From contig LR746270.1 in assembly GCA_902729315.2 (NCBI GenBank), positions 7,077,221 to 7,141,220 on the forward strand: a DNA stretch of 64,000 nucleotides, written 5' to 3'. The position numbers and the translations under genes were made by a program. Of the stretch, positions 1 to 12,165 are shown piece by piece (position 1 is the first letter of the stretch; each line of letters opens with the position of its first letter). Origin of the DNA: Spirodela intermedia (lineage: Eukaryota > Streptophyta > Magnoliopsida > Alismatales > Araceae). A model generated the notes under the pieces. That model saw nothing but the letters and a program-made list of their open reading frames with translations, was not told where the DNA came from and did not search any database.

Positions 1-1096
1 TCACCCGACCCCAATATACTTGAAATAATATAGTCCTCCAAACACCCCATCTTAAATGCTGATTCAAAATGACCATATGATAGTCCCATGTGTGATTATT
101 GCCACAAATGTTCTTGTGATCCCCCCATCCATAACTCGCTACTGCCAAGGTCTGACTTGGATACGTAATATATCTTTTACAGATGAGAGATGTTGCTCGA
201 GGTAAAGGCTAAATTCTCTTACACCATGTCTTCTGTGATGCTGCCAATGCTCAGTATTCCCTCTCTCGACTCCAAATCCATGTTCATCACACATCTCGTA
301 ATCTCACACGTTTCAATAACCTTCCTATATCTGGGTTGCATAGGACGTTCCGTTTCCAAAATGTTGAAGTTTGGTTCCGCAGCATACCCTCCATCAGAAT
401 ATCATGCGGAATTCAGCTACTCGGACTAGTATTCAAGCAGCTTTTCTGAGAACATATTCAGACGTTGATCATTTCTGTCTTCTCTTCGGTCTTTAACGGC
501 AAACTTTGGTTTATCCCAAGCACCTATGAGGGAGAAAGTCTTCCAGTTCGGGACTGACTGTAACGTCATGTTCAGGGGATCCACTGATCCCTCCTTCTCT
601 ACTATCTCTTTCCGAATCGCCTGTTGCTGGAACTTACTGGTTTCCTTTCTTTACCTGCTGTCCCCAGGGTAGAAGCCTAGTCACGCAGGTGGAAGAAGAC
701 AGGTCTCTAAGGGCAGCAACTCAACCAGAACTACTAGTACGTAGTACATCATCCGCCGGCTATGTTAATCCAGGAGTTGGTTCTTCGAAGCTAAAATCTT
801 TCGCTCCTGGTTGACTTCGACGAAGCTGCAAATGAGACCAAACAATACGGTGTGGTCTGCTGCGGCCTGCCATTATTTCGCCACTGATGGCAAATTCGGT
901 GACACATATTGTGGGATGCACGGAGATGAAGATTAACAGGAAGATTAATAGCCTGCACCTTTCTGTTCCTCCCTCGAAGACTTCCCACTGCCAATGGTGG
1001 GTTCTCTCCTTTTCTCCATAGTCTTCCGATTGGCTGCTTCTCATGCAAATGGCGGGCCTGCCGCCATTTACAGACGGAGGGAGCTTTGAGCAGAGA

Positions 1097-1105
1097 TTAG
1101 GGTTT
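1097..1105 (+). promoter_or_regulatory. Telo-box-like element
   Basis: TTAGGGTTT is the reverse complement of the plant telo-box AAACCCTAA, which often lies near transcription starts of translation and cell-growth genes. It is about 930 bases upstream of the HAD start codon, so its target is uncertain. A nine-base match can occur by chance. Confidence 0.25.
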
Positions 1106-1230
1106 TAAGCGACTGTGGTCCCCGCGATCTTCGCCCACCGATCTCCTTCACTCCCGCCGCATTCGAGAGGCCACTCGAAGAGTCGTGTGCGTCGAACGCC
1201 GGTCGCCGCCGAAGTGGAGTCTTCCTGAGA

Positions 1231-1250
1231 TGACGACGACGACGACGACA
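1231..1250 (+). repeat. (GAC)n microsatellite
   Basis: About six uninterrupted GAC units in GC-rich DNA upstream of the HAD gene. Confidence 0.8.
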
Positions 1251-1359
1251 TTTCCTGGCTCATTTCGTCGCCATCTCTCGCCACTATCTTGCTCTCCAAC
1301 CACTCCCCGTCATCAACAGATAGACATCTCGAGGCGTCACATCCATCGTGGGGGAAGGG

Positions 1360-1421
1360 GAGGAGGAGGAGGAGGAGGAGGAGGAGAAGAAGAAGAAGAA
1401 GAAGAAGAAGAAGAAGAAGAG
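1360..1421 (+). repeat. (GGA)n/(GAA)n compound microsatellite
   Basis: Roughly ten GGA units run straight into about a dozen GAA/AGA units, giving a 60-base purine-only strand. It creates artificial Glu, Lys or Arg runs in the plus frames and a Leu run on the minus strand. Confidence 0.9.
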
Positions 1422-2034
1422 TTTCAGCGCGCCACGGCCGCTCAATCCAATCCAATCCTACCTGGAGATCTCCGGTCGTCGGCGAGCAGCGGTTATCGAT
1501 CGCCGGAAGATCTCATCTCCCTCGCCGTCCGCCGTCCGTCTTAGGCAGCGCCGCCGCTCAGCCGGCGGGAGATTTCGAGGGCCCGCCTGTCCGACGTGGC
1601 CTCGAATCGAGGGCCAGTTCGAGAGGCGCGAATCTGCGCGGTGCGCCACAAGAAAATGTGTGGCTCGGCGCACGCTCGTTCCAGGTACCCACTCTGTTCT
1701 GTCCTCATCTTCGGGCAGTTACGAACAGAGATGAGTCAGCGAACCGGCATTGATGACGGAGGTTGAGATCACCGGTGGCTTCTCGACCTCCGCTTCACTC
1801 GAGGGCCATAGACATGGACTGTTGAGTACGAAGAGGAATACACGGGGAGCCTGCGCTCCCAAGAGTTATGGCTGATTGCCACGTTTGTGCTTACGTGTTC
1901 CGTGACTCTTCCACTCTCTCTCTCTCTCTGTCATTAGTGTTAAGGGGGGTGGCGAGGAATCATCGTGAAGGGACGGGGGAAGGAGGACGAGGGGACGAAG
2001 GTGGCCGCCGCTGCTTCCAAGGGGGACGGCTCAA

Positions 2035-4256
2035 ATGGCGACGAAGGTTGCAAGGGTGGGGATGGCGGCGTGTAAGAGGGTCCGAAAGGGCCACCTCTTC
2101 GACGAGGGAAGAAAGTCCAGTGGCGGCTCTGCCGCTGTGATGGCGGCGATCCCCGCCGGCGGAGGAGGACGCGGGTACTCGTCGGAGGCGGCCTTGGTGG
2201 AGCAGCGATCCTCGACGGCGCTGGGTTTTCCGGCCTGTGATGGTGGTGGCGTCTTGGATTTGGCGGGGGCCACCAAGGAGTACTACGACTACCGGAGGTC
2301 ACTGTACGGGGACGTCACACACAAGGCGCTCCTCGTCGACGCCGTCGGCACGCTTCTCGTTCCCTCCCAGCCTACAGCACAGGTCAGATCTGCTTCTCTT
2401 CTCTGGCTCCCGGCATCCCGTGATTTTCTCCTCTTCCGATTCTCTGGTTTCCCCCCCTCTCCACTATAGGTTCTGCTCCTTTGTTGATTCCAATTGCTCA
2501 TCGCCTGTTAAATAACCAGGGAGACGAATGTGATAAGTTTCATTTCTCAATTCCTTTCGGAGTGTGGTGAATCTGATGCACGCCGTCGGTAGATCCGAGT
2601 TATCTGGGGAATCCATCAACAGTCCCCCTCCCGAAATCTGCGCTTCTCGCTTTCACCGTTTTCCTTCTTCTTCACGAGGAATTCCCGTATGACCTGATTT
2701 TCATGGCTGGGGTGAAATCCATGGCACGAGATCTCCAAGAGTTTTTGAATGCGGCTTTTCCTGTCTACTCACCCTTCTTCCATACTTCAATCCCGTTTCT
2801 ACAGCCCCTGGTTTCCATATTCACGGACATCTGGAGTCTAATCTCTTATTTTTCTTGCAGCCATTGCATGTTTTTCTACTCTCCTGGCTATTCTTTACCT
2901 TTCGAACAGTTTTAAAATTTTAATTCTGCTCGGCAACCCCAAGTCAACGCACTCTGAATGATGTCTTTGTCTTTTTTTTTAACAAAAAAACGCAGATCTA
3001 CAGGGAGATCGGGGAGAAGTATGGAGTGGAGTATTCGGAGGAAGAGATCTTAAATAGGTACCGCAGGGCTTATCAGCAGCCGTGGGGTCATTCCAGGCTC
3101 AGGTTTGTTTGCCCTCGGAGAATTTCCTTGCCTTCTTGCTTTGTGAACAGCCGAGATTGACTGCTTATTGTGCCCTATAATTCTTCTCAATACACACCGC
3201 CAATTGATCTTTCCTTGTTTCATATTACCGTGCTGAAAGAATTCCCGGGCACTCGTTTGCTCCGGGAGCATGGAAATCACCATATTTTTTTCTATCTTGG
3301 GCAATTCGGTGGCGAGATCCCCTCATTTTTTGATTGGTTTATGTTGGTTCTTAGCATTGCAGACTACTTTTGCCAGATTATTTCTCTTAATCACTTAGTT
3401 TTCCCTGGAAGGGTTAACAATTCCTTCCATGTGCAACCGCAGGTATGTGGATGATGGGAGACCATTCTGGCAGTTCATCGTCAGCTCCTCCACGGGATGC
3501 TCCGATTCGAAGTACTTTGAGGAGCTCTATCAATATTACATGACCGACAAGGTGAGCAGATGAGATGGGGCTTGAAGAATCCCAGTGGGTTTCTCTATTA
3601 TCTTGGATTCGATCCGGCGGTGGCTGATGCAGATGATATCTCATCTCATCTCATCTCAGGCCTGGCACCTTTGTGATCCCGGTGCCGAGAGAGCATTCAA
3701 GGCCCTCAGGAAAGCCGGCGTCAGAATTGCCGTCGTGTCGAACTTCGACACGCGGCTGCGCCCGCTTCTGCAAGCTCTGAAGTGTGATCACTGGTTTGAT
3801 GCAGTGGCCGTGTCGGCCGAGGTGGGTGATCTTCTCCTCTCGATCTCCGAAACCTCCTTGCTATTTTGAGTATAATGTCCGTGGATGCTCGTACCCATTT
3901 GTGTTCTTCTACTGGTCTGATGAATGGGAATTGGGCGCCACACAAAGCGCAGGTGGCGGCCGAGAAACCAAACCCGACGATATTCCTGAAAGCCTGCGAG
4001 CTGCTGGGAGTGAAGCCAGAGGATGTGGTGCACGTGGGCGACGACCGCAGGAACGACGTGTGGGGGGCGAGAGATGCTGGCTGTGATGCCTGGCTCTGGG
4101 GGAGTGACGTCCACTCTTTTGAGGAGGTATTGATTGCCCCTGTGGTCTTGCTGTTCCTCACCTGTGTGATCGAGCATCTGCCTCTAACCACCGCCCTCCT
4201 TCTCCTTCTCCTCCTCCCTGTTGCAGGTCGCCCGGAGGATCGGAGTGCAGGTTTGA
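2035..4256 (+). CDS. HDHD3: HAD-superfamily hydrolase, plant HDHD3-like (6 exons)
   Basis: Exons 2035-2382, 2996-3102, 3443-3551, 3660-3821, 3953-4126 and 4227-4256 join into one frame of 309 residues ending in TGA; all introns are GT-AG. HAD motifs follow in order: motif I DAVGT at 102-106, motif II VVSN with Ser215, motif III Lys247 in AEKPNP, and motif IV HVGDDRRND with Asp272/Asp273 and Asp277. The cap region lies between motifs I and II (about 117-195). The position normally held by the second motif I Asp (D+2) is Val104; from memory the plant relatives (At1g14310-like) share this, so it is a family trait and may mean an altered or absent phosphatase step. Residues 1-80 are basic and Ala/Gly-rich and could be an organellar targeting peptide; that is inference. 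A second in-frame Met (residue 10) is an alternative start. The substrate is unknown. Confidence 0.93.
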
Positions 4257-4499
4257 TGGGCCGACCATGGAGGACATCCTGCTCTGTACAGTCTAGTGGT
4301 TCCTCCCTGAAGATATAATACACCGCAGAGGATCTTGTGTGAGGGGCTCCGCCGGCCACCTTCTCTCTCTCTCTCTCTCTCCTGTTCATATGGCCGGAGC
4401 CAAGAAACGGCGGCATCCATTTCCAGGGAACAAACATAGATGACTTGTGGTTTGGTTTCACAAGATCAAGAGCATTTTGCTTTGCTTTGTATACCACAA
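4257..4499. other. Tail-to-tail spacer with CT microsatellite
   Basis: This short spacer holds the 3' ends of two convergent genes, the HAD hydrolase (+) and Sec61 beta (-). A (CT)10 tract lies at about 4362-4381. I see no clear AATAAA signal for either gene. Confidence 0.6.
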
Positions 4500-4751
4500 T
4501 TACTGGCTTCGAGGGACCAGATAGAGCTTGCCGATGACGTGCAGCAGGGCAACAACAGCAATGAACCCAATGCTCATGATGAGGACTGTGTTGGGAGACA
4601 TCTTGCGGCCCGTGGCGTCGTCTGTGTAGAACTGAAGCATTGTGTTCACGCCGCCTGCTGCCGTCCCTCCCCCGGAGCCCCGCCGCCGGCGCAACGAGGC
4701 CGCCGCCGCCGCACTCCCTCTCGGCGGCGCCCCCCCATTTGCAGTAACCAT
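4500..4751 (-). CDS. SEC61B: Protein transport protein Sec61 subunit beta
   Basis: A single coding exon encodes 83 residues beginning [19 protein letters not shown], the characteristic plant Sec61 beta N-terminus. A basic run RRRR and a Gly-rich stretch follow, then the conserved LQFYTDD motif and one C-terminal transmembrane helix (about residues 52-75). It is the small tail-anchored subunit of the ER Sec61 translocon, where it helps co-translational import. The frame stays open 19 codons further upstream, but that part lies across a good splice acceptor (TTGCAG at 4774-4769), so the ATG at 4751 is preferred. It is convergent with the HAD gene. The call is secure; only the leader structure is uncertain. 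Confidence 0.95.
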   Translation of the reverse strand: MVTANGGAPPRGSAAAAASLRRRRGSGGGTAAGGVNTMLQFYTDDATGRKMSPNTVLIMSIGFIAVVALLHVIGKLYLVPRSQ

Positions 4752-4768
4752 CTTTCTCTCTTTGGTAT

Positions 4769-5936
4769 CTGCAAGACTCGGATTAGCTGCACTGCAAGGC
4801 ATGGACAAAGAAAATTGTCCATACGGGATAGATACTTCACCAATAAAACTTAGCTAAATTGCTAATAACATATCAATAAAGATTCAGATAAAAAGCAATC
4901 GATGAATCAAAAAGAACTCTAATACTAGGATTCAGGTTGTGTTCATTCTCCTTTTATGTAGGAGTAAGCAATTCACTGATTGAAATCTATCAGGCAGCTA
5001 GGAGAAAGCCCAAGGGCTCTTCCAAAGGAGGCAATATCTTATCATCGCCACATATATCACCACATAAGAAGGGGCTCCCTCCCTTACATAGCCCCAGGTC
5101 AGCTGAAACGACACGATGCCGTTCATGAGAGGTTGTGCAATACTGACAGCTCGTTCTTTGCACTCGCCAGCAAAATATGAAGAAGAGTAGAACGCCCAGC
5201 GATCGGTATCTACCTGATCAGACCATCTGATCCAGATGTTGGCACAGTTTTCATCTCCAGAAAGCATTACAACGGGAAGAAATGATGGAAAACAGAGTTC
5301 TAGGATGACCCGGATCCTTCGGCTCAAAGATTTTTAAGATCTATAACCAGTACTACCCAGTCTCAGAGAAGAAAATGATGGCGCAGGTGATGAATTCAGT
5401 CTCAATTATCATGAAACCAGGATGAAACCTGAGGAGGCGCGCCATCGTAGCCAACTGAAGGAAAAAGATGACTGGAGAAATGATCCAAGGAGCCAAGGGC
5501 TGGGATTTGGGTACCCGAGGAAAGGGGATAACGTGGACGAGGGAGAAACAGCATGCGCCTGCGAAAATCACTTGCAGGGATGTAAGTGGGACCCTACGGA
5601 TCAAATCCGAAAACCTAGCAGCGCCACATGATGGTTTTTCCTCCGAAACATGACAAAAAATGATCGATCGGGAAACGGAAGGCTGACTGTATCCTTTCCT
5701 TCTCCCGGGGGTTTGGGAGGATCGGATCCGAATGAGAGAAGACAGGATCTACGACAAATCAAGACCTTCAATTGCAGAGAACGCCGTTAATTCGACGGAA
5801 ACAGCAGGTTCACGAGGCGGAGAAAGATAGCCGCAGAGATAAAGAAAGACCGAGATGATATCTTGAGCTGATGATCCGACTACTCCACCGACTGGAACTC
5901 CAGACAAAAAAGGAGGAGAGCTCGATGGATGAATAC
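4769..5936 (-). other. Candidate 5'-UTR intron of Sec61 beta
   Basis: The acceptor TTGCAG ends at 4769, 17 bases before the ATG. A plausible donor, CTTG|GTATTC, lies at 5936. A TATA box about 70 bases upstream of the donor fits a short first leader exon near 5937-5980. Leader introns are common in plant housekeeping genes. The donor choice is provisional. Confidence 0.45.
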
Positions 5937-6007
5937 CAAGGAACTCGGACGACGGCGACACCTTCGAGGTAGATCGCGTTCTCTCCTAACCAGAGGCGAA
6001 GTCGCCA

Positions 6008-6016
6008 TTTATATAG
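6008..6016 (-). promoter_or_regulatory. TATA box, probable Sec61 beta promoter
   Basis: On the minus strand the sequence reads CTATATAAATGG, a strong plant TATA box. It lies 1.26 kb upstream of the Sec61 beta ATG and just upstream of the proposed first leader exon. Transcription would start near 5975-5985. Confidence 0.5.
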
Positions 6017-6024
6017 AGGGAGAG

Positions 6025-7600
6025 AAAGGCATGTCTTGACACGCCAGAGTCATCCGTTTGACCCACGATCCCTCGTGTCTATATCCATCTTCTCCAGGGT
6101 CAATAGCGATGATATCTGACTCATCGACTCGGCCATCCTCGTGTTTAGGCTAATAAACCGAGGCGATTAACAAACGAATCATGACCCAATGAAGGGGTAT
6201 GAGACCATAAGCATGCTTTAGAAAAATAAAAAAGAATCATAATAGGTGATTAAACAGAATTTTTTAGTAATCTTGATGAATTTTTTTAGGTATTTATTAT
6301 AGTGATAAAGCTGGAGGTTAGAATTCAATTCTTCAAAAAGATTCTTGAATTCACACAATCTTATATTTGATTTTATTAGGGTATGGGACATCATTGATTT
6401 GGAGCAAGCTTTTCTAAGGGAATCAAAATTTACAAGGATAAGTAGAAGAAATGTTAGCAAAAGTTTTAACAAGGGAGAGTATGAGTTTGTATGCTAGTTC
6501 ATTACTTTATAAAATAGTTTATATTGAAAGATGGGCTTCTTATTCCATGGCTTATGATATATTGCCTAACTTCTTGGATCTAAAGTGTTTTCAAACTTTG
6601 TCTTGAATAGTATGTGTAGGAAAGCCATAAGATATTGATGTTTTAAAGAAAAAAATATCTTGAAAATAATTGATGATACTATATGGTTTATCTAATGCTC
6701 TAAGTACAATCATTAGAATGGAAAATGAAGAATTCCAACCATATATTAGTAGATTTGTTCTTACAGTAGAATGTGTTTTTTCTCAATTCAAAAAAAATGT
6801 AACGTTATAACTAAAGACTTACTTTTGCTTTACTATAATTAGTACCTAGTGTACAAAAGGTAGGTAAAGGGAAAGTGCAAACTATGGAAGAATTGCTTAT
6901 ACCCAATGACATCATAGAAGTGCATAGTTTCCATGGATTAGCTTATTTTTACTATGTATTTATGATAAATTTTAGTTCACTTATAGCACAAATTACTAAA
7001 GATAGTGATGTATAGAGATACATTTATTCCATGATATTAAGTTGAATATTTGATACAATTTATGTATTATTTTAAAATTTGATGCATACATTCTCATACC
7101 ATTATTTCTATGTATTCAGATATTAAGTTTAAAGTATTGCATTATTCCATAGTGTAACTGGTCATATATTGATATTATAAGCTTCATACATTGTTTTTTC
7201 TCTAGTTTAAGTTTCTTTTTCTAACGTATCAAACTTGAGATATTTTTCTGCAACACGTTACACATTAAAATATTAATGTTGATGGATTGTGTTTTACATT
7301 TTATTGTTATTTGTAACATTGATCCTCACATATTGACACATTAATGTTGATGTGCTACATTATTTTCCAACATAAGTCATCATATATTAACATTTTAAGT
7401 TTCATGTAACTATTGCCTGAAAATGTAACTCATATACAAACATATTTTCTTGACATTAATGTATTGTGTTGTTCCACAATATAATTCCTCATATGCTCAT
7501 ATTTTATTGTTAATATACTACACTATGGTGCATTTTAACCATTTAAATACTAATATATTTTAAAGATGATTAATATTATCTAGGGTGAATAAACTTAATT
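6025..7600. other. AT-rich spacer, no gene seen
   Basis: Strongly AT-rich DNA with only short chance frames on either strand. Its low-coordinate position next to the minus-strand copia pol remnant means it may include that element's eroded 3' part and LTR, but I could not identify LTR ends. Confidence 0.5.
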
Positions 7601-8990
7601 TAGAACTATGCTAAATTAACCCTTCTAATCTATAAATACAAAGGACATAACTAAATGGTTTTTTTAAATTTATGTTTATAAATGCAAAAAAAATATTAAA
7701 AAAATAAATCATAAGAAAGGGAAGAGTATTGAATACTTTATTAAGCAACGAAATTATAGAAACAACATAAATTTATTGGGAAGTAAATATGTCATTTTTT
7801 AGTTGCTTTATTTGTAGTCCTAGAAAGAATGTTTGCTCAAACTGTTTTTGAATTATTTCTTAATTAATGTGAAGAACTTTCACACGATCCAAATATAATG
7901 TCACTAACATTAATATGAACAAAGTTCTTTTATATTATGAATTAACTTAATTTATCATACAACACTATAGGTGCTTATTTCAATTTATATAAGGCTTTTC
8001 TCCACATAAAGTACATGATCATAAAGGTTACTATTTATAAATTGTAGGTAATACACAAACTTGTTCTTTAATTATTATATTTAAGAATGTACTTCTAACA
8101 TCCATTTGATATAACTCAAATATTTTGATGCTAGTGAATAAGAGTAACATTCTAATATAATATAGTCTTGCTATCAAGCATATGTTTCTTCATAATATAT
8201 TCTTTCTTCTTAAATATGATTGAGCTCTAAGTTTGGCTTTAATTTTGACGACCTTGCTCTCCTCATTTAGTTTATTCGAGAACATTTTTTGTCTCAAAAT
8301 ATTTTGTTGATTCAATTTAGGAATAAATTACCTCACAAATAACTTAGGATCTATATGGATTTAAGAATTTCACTGATCACCTTTTATTCTGGATTGAATC
8401 ATAAAAGGTTTCTCTAAGTTTTGACCAAAAAGAACTCAATTTACCACATAACCTTATTTTCTTTAATCAAAATGTTTAGGAAGATCATTTTGAAACTAGT
8501 ACGGTTCTAGAGATATCCATGAAGGTTCTACTTTTCCTTTCAACTACATTTTGTTGAGTTCTAGAACCAAAGAGGTTATGAGATATGACTTTTTCATCAC
8601 AAAATTTATGAAAATTTAGAATTTCAAAGTCTTCTCGATGATCACTTTTTAATTTTCTCAATGGGATATTTTAATTTATTTTGAGTTATTCTGATAAATT
8701 CTGTAGAATATATTATTTTTATTTTATGTGCTGAAAATTAAACCACAATAAATCTTGAGAATTTACCAACAATTTAAATTTCTATATGGTGATCAAGGTT
8801 TTATTTGAGAAATTATAAGAAATAATTTAAAAATAAAATAAAATTTTATTTTCTTATTATTGTCACAAAATCAAGTTATGATAATTGAATTAGTTATTCT
8901 AATCTTTTACCTAAAATATGATATAATATTTCAATATTTTTATTCCCAATGGATTTTGTTTTTGTTCTTGTCTTCAAATGTGACTTCATC
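7600..8990 (-). mobile_element. Decayed Ty1/copia retrotransposon, integrase and RT remnant
   Basis: Read on the minus strand, 8650-8470 gives an integrase-core stretch with KSDHREDFE and a broken form of the copia TPQQNGVVERKNRT motif (Pro and Gly positions lost). Further down, 8120-8040 reads LYQMDVRSTFLN, matching the copia RT motif QMDVKSAFLNG, and 7935-7885 reads VHINVSDIIFGS, where the catalytic YVDD has become NVSD. Near 7780 a stretch matches FFLGLQIKQ. Many stops and frameshifts separate these pieces, so the element is dead. Order IN then RT is the Ty1/copia order. Ends are approximate. Confidence 0.85.
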
Positions 8991-10850
8991 TTATTGAAAC
9001 TATAGGGTTAGATGAAATGCCAAGTGGGGGGGTGAATTGAGGTTTCTAAAATATTTTACAATTTTTTTCTTTAACTTATACCTATGTACATGTGTTGCTA
9101 GATCTATTGACACGTGTGCTCTCAACACTAAATGTGTTGACACTCATATACTTTCAATGCTCTTTCACCAATAACACAAGAGTTTTTACATTGATTTGTT
9201 CTCACTCAGCTATGTCCAGTCCTACAAGTAACTTTTTTTTAGTATTTATTGATTTTCTTCAGGACTTATATACTGATTTTCACGAGATCACCCACCCATA
9301 ACTAGCTATCAGCTGTCGGCACCCAAACCTACTTTGTTTTCTTGAAGACTCAATCATTCATATGCCAAAACTAGCTATCAGCATCTCGTGCTTTTGCCTA
9401 AAACATTCTCCTCTCACCACTCAATTCCCTTAAGGCCTAATGTTAGAACAAAGAAGATGAAGTTAATTGTCTCACTAAAATCAACTAGAGAATATAGTAA
9501 AACATAATTGTGCCATGATGATGGTTGACATAGGAGCAGCTTGATAGGATGATTTGAATATGTGTGTATGACTAGATTTTTATCTTCAAGTCTTCTTTGA
9601 TAAGTAAGGCTTTATCCTCTCATAATTTATTTATTTTACAGGATCTCTAAAGTCTGAAATCTTCATTCAAATATTTGTAATTTTTTGAAAGACATGATAA
9701 TAGTTGAATCTCCTTATACCTTCCAAACTTTAAATATATTTTTCATTCAAATTTGAATTAGAGTTTCGTAACTTGATAGATAATAGTTGAATGTTTAGCT
9801 CAGATTTAAATCATCATGTTTATTTTGAGTTTTTATCTATGTAATCAGCTGACATGTTATCATTGAGATGTTGTTCAAAGCTTGGATATCTCTTTTGTTT
9901 TCTAACTCTTATGATGATTTTTCCATGAAAAATCTTAGGGAACCTATTATCACCGTTTCAAAATATTAAATAGTAAAAAATATGATTTAAAAAATATAAA
10001 CAAGAGATAAGTTAATTCTCACAAATTATTTGTACCCATTTAAACATATATTTATCATTTTACTGAGGGATAAATCTCCACTTTATATTCTTTGTTGATT
10101 AAATATTGATAACATGAAAATCACATAATCTCAAGGATTGATACCTTAGATTCAATTATTATTGATAAGATCATTAAATGAATAAAAATATTCCATATAA
10201 TAATTATAATAGAGCATATTAAATAGTTTAGATATATAAAAATAATTATTAGTATTTAATAAATTCATATCAATAAATTTTCACTTGTAATTATCAAAAT
10301 TAAGGGCATCAATAAATTAATGTACATTGAGTGGAATAAAGAAAGTCCTCTCTTTTCTCTTGTCATGTCTTGAACATCAGTAATCCAAATATACCTTAGA
10401 TGTGTTCCAACAAAGATCCTCCTAAATAATAACTATTTTGTTTAGAAACCGAAATTACTTTGGGTTGAGTTATTTTAATTTCAATTTAGGGACCATATAT
10501 AACTTAGTTTTCTTGGAACTTTTTAGCTTTTATTGACCTTTTCTATAAACACAATTGAATTTGAGTATTGTTAGTTTTTCTCTCGAGCCTCCTAATAAGA
10601 GGTTTAATTTCTTTTGACTTCCATATAGATTGATAAAAGAGGAGTTCCAAGCAAAAAACTCTAGTTTCAAGTACATATATATTTTTCACTTATTTAGCAT
10701 AATGCTTCATTCTACTTGGACAACGTTTGAATCTCGTACTGGCCGGAGACGAAAATATTATCCGTGGGTTTATTTGCACGCGTATTCATCCGCAAAAATA
10801 ACGCAATTTAGTTAATGTTTTGTTTCAGACGTCATCTCTCGCCCTACAAC
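8991..10850. other. AT-rich spacer, possible LTR-adjacent sequence
   Basis: No gene is supported. On the minus strand, 9045-9005 reads as a run beginning AATTCACCCCCCCACTTGG; sequences of this kind often precede the primer-binding site in copia elements, and this one sits where that would be expected for the adjacent minus-strand remnant. I could not delimit an LTR. The rest is AT-rich with short chance frames. Confidence 0.35.
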
Positions 10851-12165
10851 TTCTGTAATTGTCATCCAACGCATGTGGACCCACGCCGTCGGCCAAGTTT
10901 CTCGGCGGCAGCCCGTCTCTTCACATAGTTCGCGGCGCCGATCCCGGGAATCTCTGGGTTGGATCAGTGAATAGAGCGATGATAGCGGACTGGTGCAGTC
11001 GGTGGGATCCAGCGACTGCCCTCGCTGCTTCCATATCCTCCGATATTTATATTTTCTAGTCGGGGCGGCGTTCGAAGGAGCCCGGAACGGTACAAGATCG
11101 CTGCTTTACTTTAAAGCCGGCGTGGGCAAAGGTGGGCAAGGCTCAGTTTTTCGTTGGGCTCGAGGCCTCTCGGTGCTTTCGAAGAAATATTCGCAGCAGA
11201 CCCTCTCTCTCTCTCTCTCTCTCCTCTCTTTCTCTCTCTGAGATAAGAAGTGAACGAAACTGATAGATGCGGGAGAGAGTCGACAAGACGTTCTCTACCC
11301 TCGTCCGTCCGCTTCGCCGCTGTTCCCCTCGTCGTTTGACTAGAGCCGCCTCCTCTATCTTCAGGGCATAACGTGGTGGGAAATTCTCGCCGAAGAGACG
11401 AAAGAGGGAGGAGGTTGAGCACGTACGTACTGCTCTGAACAGTGTGTCTTCAGACGTCATGCGGTGAGATCAGCGCCTTCTCCTCCATCGCCGATGGAGG
11501 ATCGCTGACAGAATATCTCCCAGAGAGGCTTTTCTAGATTCATTATGTGTCTGCTGAGAGAACTAAACCAAAGTCAACGCCTTCTCACCAGACCACCGAT
11601 TCGTCCTCTCTTCCTTTCACTACGTAAATAGGATCTGACGTGTTAATTAAGTTGGATAAGTGTGTGCATGGTGCCGGAGAGCCGTCCAGCTCCGACCGCA
11701 GAGGTTCTTATTAGCATTATACTCGTTTTCCTTCTGATCGTAGATAGATATTATCACTAGTATATCATTAACTATTGTGACGACATTAAAAGGAGAACGT
11801 TGTAAAGAAAGCTACTCTATGACGTACAGGAGAGAGAGAGATGTCGATATTGCGCCGTCGCAGATAGGGAGCAGCCTGGTAGAGCGTCGGTGGAAGGGCC
11901 GCTGGGGATGATCGAGACCTCGGAAGAGCGACGAAGGGGGGGAGATCGGTGGCGGAGAAGAGTGAAGTATGGCTTGTCCTCTCTCTATGATATGCTTAGG
12001 TAGAGGACGAGGGGGATAAAGGAAGAGGGAGGAGATCGGCTGTCTGGTTTTATGTATCAGGAGCAGGAGGATCCGGCGAGGGCGGAGGTGCGAGCAGATC
12101 AGAATCTGGCGGCGGCGCGGGGGGGAGCAGCGTCTTCGGTTCAACTGTTCTCCTCCCTGAGAGAC
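10851..12165 (+). promoter_or_regulatory. Upstream and probable leader region of the SRS gene
   Basis: GC content rises sharply at about 10860. The region contains a CT tract at 11202-11239, a GA tract near 11830-11840, and a small inverted repeat (GAGCA...TGCTC, 11417-11435) around ACGTACGT cores that could bind bZIP-type factors. I see no convincing TATA box. The transcription start is not resolved. An in-frame ATG at 12052 would add 38 residues to the SRS protein. Confidence 0.45.
11202..11239 (+). repeat. CT/GA microsatellite upstream of the SRS gene
   Basis: Nearly uninterrupted CT repeat with one TCC and one TTT break. Such tracts are common in plant 5' leaders and can act as GAGA elements. 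Confidence 0.85.

Larger units (their letters stand above)
1..2034. other. Upstream region of the HAD gene, no supported gene
   Basis: No reading frame here has a family signature that I recognise. The part from about 1080 to 2034 is GC-rich and holds trinucleotide and CT repeats; it looks like promoter and leader DNA. The open frames across 1185-1753 are low-complexity (Glu/Lys/Arg runs made by the GGA/GAA repeat) and I do not call them genes. The first 750 bases are of mixed composition with nothing recognisable on either strand. Confidence 0.5.

Noticed and set aside
1105-1753. Overlapping long open frames on both strands upstream of the HAD gene
   Set aside because: They are created by GAC, GGA and GAA repeats that have no stops; the products are Leu, Glu, Lys or Arg runs without any domain.
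5353-5604. 83-codon hydrophobic frame on the minus strand upstream of Sec61 beta
   Set aside because: It begins at TTG, not ATG, lies inside the proposed leader intron, and shows no family signature.
9092-9301. 69-codon plus-strand frame near 9.1 kb
   Set aside because: AT-rich hydrophobic chance frame in probable LTR-adjacent sequence with no motif.
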